64,000 nucleotides of DNA from Acanthaster planci. Taxonomy: Eukaryota > Echinodermata > Asteroidea > Valvatida > Acanthasteridae. Both the position numbers and the translations under genes were made by a program. The stretch spans positions 1,123,623 to 1,187,622 of the forward strand of contig NW_019091480.1 of assembly GCF_001949145.1 (NCBI RefSeq), given 5' to 3'. The notes under the pieces are model-generated. The model saw only the letters and a program-made list of their open reading frames with translations. It searched no databases and was not told the DNA's origin. Positions 61,701 through 64,000 of this stretch are shown here, piece after piece; position 1 is the first letter of the stretch, and each line of letters opens with the position of its first letter.

Positions 61701-63883
61701 CAGGCGCATAGTTAAAAATGTCGCTAATATGACTTTTTTTGGTGACTGTTTTTCTCCAACAGGTGGTTCGGCAAATGCAGGATTTTTGTGTCAACGTGAA
61801 GCACGAGGACTTCTCCGGTATTTTGCCCATCTCTCTGCACAAATTCCTCATGTAGCCATACACCCCACGAGGTCTATTCTGTCCTGTCTGTTTTGGTGTC
61901 ATGTGAAATTTGGGAGTCCAGAAAAAATGGTCTCACTGGCGGCGATGCTCATGACAAGACATTGACCACAATCTTCCACATGTGGAGTAATGAGAGTCCT
62001 TCCAAGGGAAAGGAAATCGTATTCCAAAGTCCATGTTGTCGTTGTCAAACTATATCATGTTTGGAATTTAATATTCAAATTTCATTTAATTGCTGGTGCT
62101 TTGTGGAACTGGAAGTGGTTTTTTTTTTTACTTAATGTTTTTGTAATTAGCGCTTGTGATATAATGTAACTCCTGTTGGTCAGCTTATGATGTGTGCTTT
62201 CATAGAATTGTCCTTAGTTATCACTCCTTATGTTTGTTGCGGACACTAAGTTGTCTTTTTTTCTTCTCTGCTTTGTTTTGGCTTGGGGGTGTGCAGACTG
62301 GATGGACACAATGACAGATGATATTGATGTGTCTGAATTGTTTGAAGATACGCCCGTGCTTGCTTTTGTTGGTGAGTCACTAATTTTGGACTTCAGTCAG
62401 TTTGACTCCCCAGCAGTAATCAGTTTGTTCCTTTGTGTTGGACCCATGGGGGCTGGATGGCGGGCAGCCTCACTGTGTCCTGCGTAGGACACTTGACCAT
62501 TTCCTGTTATGCCTGCATTTAGTCCTATATTGCTGACATGGAAGGTTGGTTAAACTAAAGAACATGAATTGGAGTAAGAGCTGAAAAACTATTTGAACAA
62601 TTTACCCATTTCTGGTGGTCGATGAGAGCCCATGATTGTACATGTGTGTGTGGTACTTCCTAATCACTTCTCGTTACATGGTTAATTAATTGTGTTTTGT
62701 TACTTTTGTCTTGGGACTCTACTTGACAAGCCATACCTTTTAGAGGCTTCCATCCACTGCAGCACTGTATTGCTGCTATGAAACGGTTCATATGGGAAAT
62801 AAAGCGAAGGTGAAGTGAATATCAAATGGATGACAAAGCCAAAAAGGTCTGCTTCCGATTACGATTACGTGCCTCTCAAAAATTGGGTCAGTGGGTCAAG
62901 GAAAAAATTGGTGAGGGGGGTCTTTTTTGTACTGATTAAATGGGGATGGAAGCTATCAAAATTGCCACAAAAAGTGATAAAAACTTGTCTTAATCAGCGC
63001 AAAAATTTCCACAATTGACAATTCTGGCGAATTATGGACGAATCACACCACTGTACACAACACTAGTCAGGTACACACGACAGGAAACTGGCAAACAAAT
63101 GTCCGTATATCGTGTGGTAAGTGTGTGTGTGATGCATGTAGAGGGGTGGGCAATAAACCTCGTGCTGCGGCAGGAAATTTTGTCTAGACAAGCTTGCATC
63201 AACTATGAGCAATATAGTCTCAAAAACATGTAAGCCTTTTGCGAGTTGAGTTCGAATAAAACCTAAACACTGTGTTAACTCATTGCACATAAACATAACA
63301 ATTTGAATTCCCCACACTAAATACACTGTTGCTTTACATCGTGATTTGGGGCAAGCTTTTGCATAGCGACCGCCATCTCTGGAATGGACTGGTTCCCTTG
63401 TGCCCTTCTTGTCCATTGAAAACAGTGTATTGGTGCAATGCGTCTCTTATGTAACTACTAAGGAAAAGCGTTCACGTGAATTGACTCGAGAGTACCAGTT
63501 TTTATTCAGATTTAACTCGCGAAAGGCATTAACATCAATGTTTTTCCATGTGCAGCTGTAGAGCAGTGTGTGTGTACGGTGTAGTGCAATAATTCTATTT
63601 TGGCTTGAATGCATCGATTGGTTACAGCAGTTTCCTTCCATCATTACCACAAGTTCCCTTCTCATTTCACTATCGCAGTAGTCGGGTATTGAAAACTTGT
63701 TGGCATTGTTGCATAGCAACATGTTTAGCATTGTAGCACTCTGCATAGTGGTGTGAACTAAGAATTCTCAACTGTACATATTTTTACAATGGCACTCTTT
63801 GATAGCTTTGGCCTCCTTTCAGTCAAGATGATCTGTATTTTCTCTTGCAGGTGATGCATTTTATAGCTCCCCGGAAGAGGAAG
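40598..63883 (+). CDS. PARP4: PARP4, vault poly(ADP-ribose) polymerase (partial; C-terminus beyond right edge)
   Basis: PARP4 is the ADP-ribosyltransferase found in vault ribonucleoprotein particles and in the nucleus; it transfers ADP-ribose from NAD+. Twenty-eight exons joined by GT-AG introns give about 1,364 uninterrupted codons. Order: BRCT (exons 1-2, residues 1-110), poorly conserved linker (3-6), PARP regulatory helices (7-9), catalytic ART domain (10-13) with His461, Tyr501 and Glu571 as H-Y-E triad, VIT domain (14-17), VWA domain (18-20) with MIDAS DLSNS at 914-918, a conserved post-VWA segment (21-24), then a charged tail (25-28). Human PARP4 has 1,724 residues, so several hundred remain to the right. 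Start: the ATG at 40,598 is the first after an in-frame TGA (40,583-40,585). It lies 3 bp after a possible acceptor (TTTGCAG), so a non-coding first exon probably lies upstream. Confidence 0.97.
41252..41416 (-). repeat. tRNA-derived SINE
   Basis: On the minus strand: an A-box-like TTAGTGAAGTGG, a B box GGGTTTGAATC, then GGTTTTACCCAGAATATTCC and GGGGTTTTCCTCC. It lies in PARP4 intron 1. Same family as 1,684-1,832. Confidence 0.75.
41591..41789 (+). CDS. PARP4: PARP4 exon 2 (BRCT second half)
   Basis: Completes the BRCT: TSYLVASNGPKTADSYKGRT, KKQGVPIISMGFIERCLEEG. The pattern V-P-I-I-x-x-x-F-I-x-x-C/S is the typical BRCT third and fourth elements (human HVHIANPDFIWKSI). The acceptor is TTCTCAG. 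Confidence 0.93.
42267..42333 (+). CDS. PARP4: PARP4 exon 3, lysine-rich linker
   Basis: Short exon coding QEPKKKAKVLSFNINKIK; PKKKAKV resembles a classical nuclear localisation signal. It is recognised by phase (1 in, 2 out), acceptor CAACAG and donor GTGAGTG rather than by similarity. Confidence 0.82.
42748..42826 (+). CDS. PARP4: PARP4 exon 4
   Basis: Codes DTPAYPEDKYEIAKSVLLQ, which aligns loosely with human VEIPHLPQDFEVAKYNTLEK. The acceptor is ACTCAG and the donor GTACCTG. Phase returns to 0. Confidence 0.85.
43474..43713. mobile_element. MITE, family A, copy 2
   Basis: About 240 bp in PARP4 intron 4. Terminal repeats of about 40 bp (GAGCCAATTTCATAGAGCTG at the left, its complement at the right). 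Better preserved than the REV3L copy. Non-autonomous; the source transposase family is not evident. Confidence 0.85.
43805..43966 (+). CDS. PARP4: PARP4 exon 5
   Basis: Fifty-four codons; FYHLELHVVPDD and CDHPFRVFTHRGVLDH align with human AVVVELQCSRDS and CPFLISSHFLLDD, the start of the WGR-like segment. The donor is GTACGA. Confidence 0.87.
44924..44982. mobile_element. TTAA-flanked MITE, copy 2
   Basis: A 59-bp palindrome TTAACCCTAACAGTCCTCAG... with arms complementary (right arm CTGTTAAGGTTAA). Same outer sequence as 4,465-4,534. In PARP4 intron 5. Confidence 0.6.
45135..45290 (+). CDS. PARP4: PARP4 exon 6
   Basis: Reads AREVRYCNSSEEALETYSFL then KKAASRWIGSPKYRQ, matching the spacing of human RRQFAIKKTSEDASEYFENY. 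Phase 0 at both ends, donor GTACAA. Confidence 0.87.
46496..46633 (+). CDS. PARP4: PARP4 exon 7, regulatory domain
   Basis: Codes LEVASLVASLWKETLGELED, the first helices of the PARP regulatory domain (human LSQEVSDLVEMIWAEALGHLE). Forty-six codons, phase 0, donor GTACACG. Confidence 0.93.
46753..46944 (+). CDS. PARP4: PARP4 exon 8, regulatory domain
   Basis: Reads VSKAESILLQIRKAL, EFYSQIPHKS and IAKKQDLCQ, closely matching human VSKAEGILLLVKAAL, EFYRLIPHKG and LAKKADLCQ. Sixty-four codons, phase 0. Confidence 0.95.
47427..47584 (+). CDS. PARP4: PARP4 exon 9, end of regulatory domain
   Basis: Contains LIKDVVSVSETTN and SKYRALRCHI (human LIRDMVNVCETN and AKYRALRCKI). The donor GTATGAG follows two bases of a glycine codon. 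Confidence 0.93.
48323..48460 (+). CDS. PARP4: PARP4 exon 10, ART domain with catalytic His
   Basis: Reads EILRVFAVTRPLELTSFDAK then SRLLFHASRPANFVGILS. The His is the NAD-binding histidine of the H-Y-E triad (about residue 461). Human has RPLLHGSPVQNIVGIL: the Gly after His is Ala here. The acceptor (TTTGAAG) is weak, but it is the only one found that keeps the frame. Confidence 0.9.
49073..49171 (+). CDS. PARP4: PARP4 exon 11, ART domain with catalytic Tyr
   Basis: Reads GLILPKVVVDDFGGERTDAG then MLGSGIYFADNF, matching human LLLPKVVEDRGVQRTDVG and NLGSGIYFSDSL. The Tyr (about residue 501) is the second residue of the triad. Confidence 0.96.
49429..49561. mobile_element. Hairpin MITE, family B
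   Basis: Arms of about 58 bp carrying CAAAAGCATTCCTGTGTTAT and GTTACTTGAAGTC with complements to the right, around a short AAGTAACTTA loop. It lies in PARP4 intron 11, and has a relative at 7,797-7,925. Confidence 0.8.
49902..50085 (+). CDS. PARP4: PARP4 exon 12, ART domain
   Basis: Contains SAKYSHISHTRGTRLMTINQ, VALGICYETTSYHKDFTEPP and GFHSVHGVRNDG, matching human SIKYSHPGETDGTRLLLICD, VALGKCMDLHEKDFSLTEAP and GYDSVHGVSQTA. The acceptor is ACCACAG. Confidence 0.96.
50185..50330 (+). repeat. tRNA-derived SINE
   Basis: Contains A box (AGCCTAGTGG, near 50,193) and a perfect B box GGTTCGAATCC (50,235-50,245), and ends in an A-rich tract (50,318-50,328). It lies in PARP4 intron 12. The 3' part differs from the other SINE pair. 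Confidence 0.65.
50790..50976 (+). CDS. PARP4: PARP4 exon 13, ART domain with catalytic Glu
   Basis: Starts DDEYAVYSTEQQRLRYVVEF, matching human DDEFVVYKTNQVKMKYIIKF; the Glu (about residue 571) completes the H-Y-E triad. An acidic Ser-rich linker follows to a GTAAGCC donor. Confidence 0.95.
51192..51549. mobile_element. MITE family C, full copy
   Basis: About 358 bp with inverted arms of about 130 bp: left AAGCCTTTTGCGAG ... GTTGCTATACCTTGTGATTC, right the complement (GAATCACGAGGTATAGCAAC ... AAAAGGCTC). It lies in PARP4 intron 13. Confidence 0.8.
51715..51949. mobile_element. MITE family D
   Basis: Ends are inverted: GGATAATTCCTGACAGGGGTCC at the left against GGACCCCTAATTTCTGGAATT at the right, and GTGTCCCTGTGACAT against the complement further in. 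A single-ended relative lies at 25,820-25,870. In PARP4 intron 13, next to the family C copy. Confidence 0.6.
52106..52236 (+). CDS. PARP4: PARP4 exon 14, entry to VIT domain
   Basis: Codes DQPIPLKAVHARAKLLDLAA, matching human GNLVPLEDVHIKGRIIDTVA, the first strands of the VIT domain. The acceptor is ATTCAG; phase 1 in, 0 out. Confidence 0.93.
53030..53248 (+). CDS. PARP4: PARP4 exon 15, VIT domain
   Basis: Highly conserved: PIEAKYVFPLDEQAAVCGFE, AFINDKHIVGEVKEKE and SKGHGAYLMDEE, almost the same as human. Seventy-three codons, phase 0. Confidence 0.97.
53854..54056 (+). CDS. PARP4: PARP4 exon 16, VIT domain
   Basis: Reads DVFTVSVGNLPPKTTVVIKI, TYVAEL and GSVAPWRKDEAL, matching human DVFTVSVGNLPPKAKVLIKI, TYITEL and ATVAPWQQDKAL. 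The donor GTCAGG ends it in phase 2. Confidence 0.96.
54820..54901 (+). CDS. PARP4: PARP4 exon 17, end of VIT domain
   Basis: Codes SLSVHVAIEMPYEIRSLESP, matching human SLTMSIEMPYVIEFIFSD. The acceptor is ATCTAG, the donor GTAATC. Confidence 0.94.
55101..55535. mobile_element. TTAA-flanked element, copy 3, with internal tandem repeats
   Basis: Starts TTAACCCTAACTG and ends TTTAGGGTTAA. The inside holds several diverged units around TTTTGTCAGGTTTGGTAC (55,120-55,500). In PARP4 intron 17. About six times longer than copies 1 and 2. Confidence 0.6.
55643..55973 (+). CDS. PARP4: PARP4 exon 18, VWA domain with MIDAS
   Basis: Reads PRMWVERHPEDSDSQACMLT then SEVVLLLDLSNSM. DLSNS is the DxSxS metal-ion-dependent adhesion site, like human CLDCSSSM. 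It ends in VVFGTG, phase 1. The longest PARP4 exon here (331 bp). Confidence 0.96.
56290..56548 (+). CDS. PARP4: PARP4 exon 19, VWA domain
   Basis: Contains DFEELFPQSQ, LSAAMGNTDVWHPLRTY and CNIFIISDGHVSNEDATLEA, matching human YKELFSYPKH, ATPTMGNTDFWKTLRYL and RNILLVSDGHLQDESLTL. The MGNTD Thr and SDG Asp are further MIDAS residues. Confidence 0.95.
57121..57220 (+). CDS. PARP4: PARP4 exon 20, end of VWA domain
   Basis: Reads ANKYLLRAVATAGAGAFEFF then DSKTKSKWEGK, matching human ANRHVLRILSQCGAGVFEYF and NAKSKHSWRKQ. The acceptor is a strong TTTTTCACAG. Confidence 0.95.
57772..57942 (+). CDS. PARP4: PARP4 exon 21
   Basis: Contains VLSSVSVDWCQFDDDAPAPI, QAPNNITSLFSGSRQVVYGF and VPHCTQ, matching human CHSVSVKWQQLNPDVPEALQ, APAQVPSLFLNDRLLVYGF and IPHCTQ. 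Fifty-seven codons, phase 0. Confidence 0.95.
58310..58390 (+). CDS. PARP4: PARP4 exon 22
   Basis: Twenty-seven codons: ATLRANNEGREVSTMVSTHE then LSITQGK, matching human ATLCALIQEKEFRTMVSTTE and LQKTTGT. Phase 0 at both ends. Confidence 0.93.
59156..59338 (+). CDS. PARP4: PARP4 exon 23
   Basis: Reads LHQLTARNIIRDWEEGALA, SYIIELSKKYSIVTQFTSFV and AVEVRDK, matching human IHKLAARALIRDYEDGIL and LITQFTSFVAVEKRD. The donor GTCGGG is weak; the end could differ by a few codons. Confidence 0.92.
60126..60248 (+). CDS. PARP4: PARP4 exon 24
   Basis: Contains VNDLLKKEEVDSLPYLGWQQ, matching human VSELIAKEDVDFLPYMSWQG. The acceptor is a long T tract with TGTAG; the donor is GTCAGT. Phase 0. Confidence 0.92.
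60581..60736 (+). CDS. PARP4: PARP4 exon 25
   Basis: Fifty-two codons, probably helical: EQAGIAELLDQAEREVSFSV then ERLYQQILKKLNDSRDKYKK. I see no clear human counterpart. It is supported by TTGTCTAG acceptor, GTATAT donor, and open frame. Confidence 0.85.
60874..60952 (+). CDS. PARP4: PARP4 candidate alternative exon 26a, lysine-rich
   Basis: A 79-bp candidate with an excellent pyrimidine-rich acceptor (CCCCCTGTCCTACAG) and a GTATGC donor. It codes a basic stretch with GNKGKKWVKREDRRIKIT. It enters in phase 0 and leaves in phase 1, exactly like the next exon (61,763-61,817). Using both causes a stop in exon 27, using either one is fine, so they may be mutually exclusive. Confidence 0.45.
61763..61817 (+). 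CDS. PARP4: PARP4 exon 26 (or 26b)
   Basis: Eighteen codons plus one base, VVRQMQDFCVNVKHEDFS. The acceptor TTTTTCTCCAACAG is strong and the donor is GTATTT. It joins exon 25 (phase 0) to exon 27 (phase 1). No human counterpart seen. Confidence 0.7.
62297..62371 (+). CDS. PARP4: PARP4 exon 27, acidic
   Basis: Codes WMDTMTDDIDVSELFEDTPV then LAFV, an acidic segment after the VWA region. The acceptor is GTGCAG and the donor GTGAGTC; phase 1 at both ends, so it can be skipped in frame. Confidence 0.8.
63229..63460. mobile_element. MITE family C, one-armed copy
   Basis: Begins AAGCCTTTTGCGAG like 51,192 and continues through GTTGCTTTACATCGTGATTT into a middle that matches the complement of the other copy's loop (GCTTTTGCATAGC ... 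TGGTGCAATG). The second arm is absent. In PARP4 intron 27. Confidence 0.7.
63851..63883 (+). CDS. PARP4: PARP4 exon 28 (last exon inside the window)
   Basis: Micro-exon of 33 bp coding GDAFYSSPEEE between TTGCAG and GTAAGTC, phase 1 at both ends. The acceptor and donor are near consensus. The gene continues to the right. Confidence 0.75.
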
Positions 63884-64000
63884 GTAAGTCTTAATTGATT
63901 TCAGTTTTCTGAGCAGTAGATGCAACTTGTATATTCATTGATGCTTTTACATTTACTTCGGTTTCAGTGTTTCAGATTTTGAAATGGGGTGTCAAATTAC

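Noticed and set aside
60736-62371. Inclusion of both 60,874-60,952 and 61,763-61,817 in one PARP4 transcript
   Set aside because: It shifts the frame and reaches a stop in exon 27.

Overview
The window is animal nuclear DNA. It has intron-rich genes with GT-AG splice sites, many short inverted-repeat transposons, tRNA-derived SINEs and long introns. The two genes, REV3L and PARP4, are recognised from splice-compatible exons whose reading frames join without a stop. The protein sequences are at the distance expected of an invertebrate deuterostome. The repeat style (TACATG palindromes, a foldback element with tandem-repeat arms, small terminal-inverted-repeat elements) makes an echinoderm my best guess; that is inference, not proof.

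Left part (471-27,960, minus strand): REV3L, catalytic subunit of DNA polymerase zeta. Twenty-five coding exons are placed, from the start codon at 27,960 to an exon at 471-614 just after polymerase motif A. The remaining catalytic motifs and the C-terminal cysteine clusters lie beyond the left edge. Exon 14 (8,181-14,085) is a single 5.9-kb exon coding about 1,970 residues of mostly disordered sequence. It carries two AT-hook-like motifs and, near its end, a REV7-binding motif; a second REV7-binding motif lies in exon 15.

Middle (about 28,000-40,590): no gene found. It is rich in TACATG repeats. It also holds a near-perfect hairpin (35,086-35,172), a 1.6-kb foldback-type element with arms of tandem 16-mers (36,231-37,808), and other inverted repeats. 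REV3L and PARP4 diverge from this spacer.

Right part (40,598-63,883 and beyond, plus strand): PARP4, the vault poly(ADP-ribose) polymerase. Twenty-eight coding exons are placed (BRCT, PARP regulatory helices, ADP-ribosyltransferase domain, VIT, VWA, start of the C-terminal tail). One further candidate exon (60,874-60,952) may be an alternative to exon 26. The gene runs off the right edge.

Both products act on chromosomes or stress responses (translesion synthesis; ADP-ribosylation and vault particles), but nothing here shows that they work together. I found no evidence of a new multi-gene system. The most notable signals are the foldback element, a 0.7-kb tandem duplication in REV3L intron 1 whose two copies both stop at single N bases (possible assembly artefact), the possible mutually exclusive PARP4 exons, and several small transposon families present in introns of both genes.
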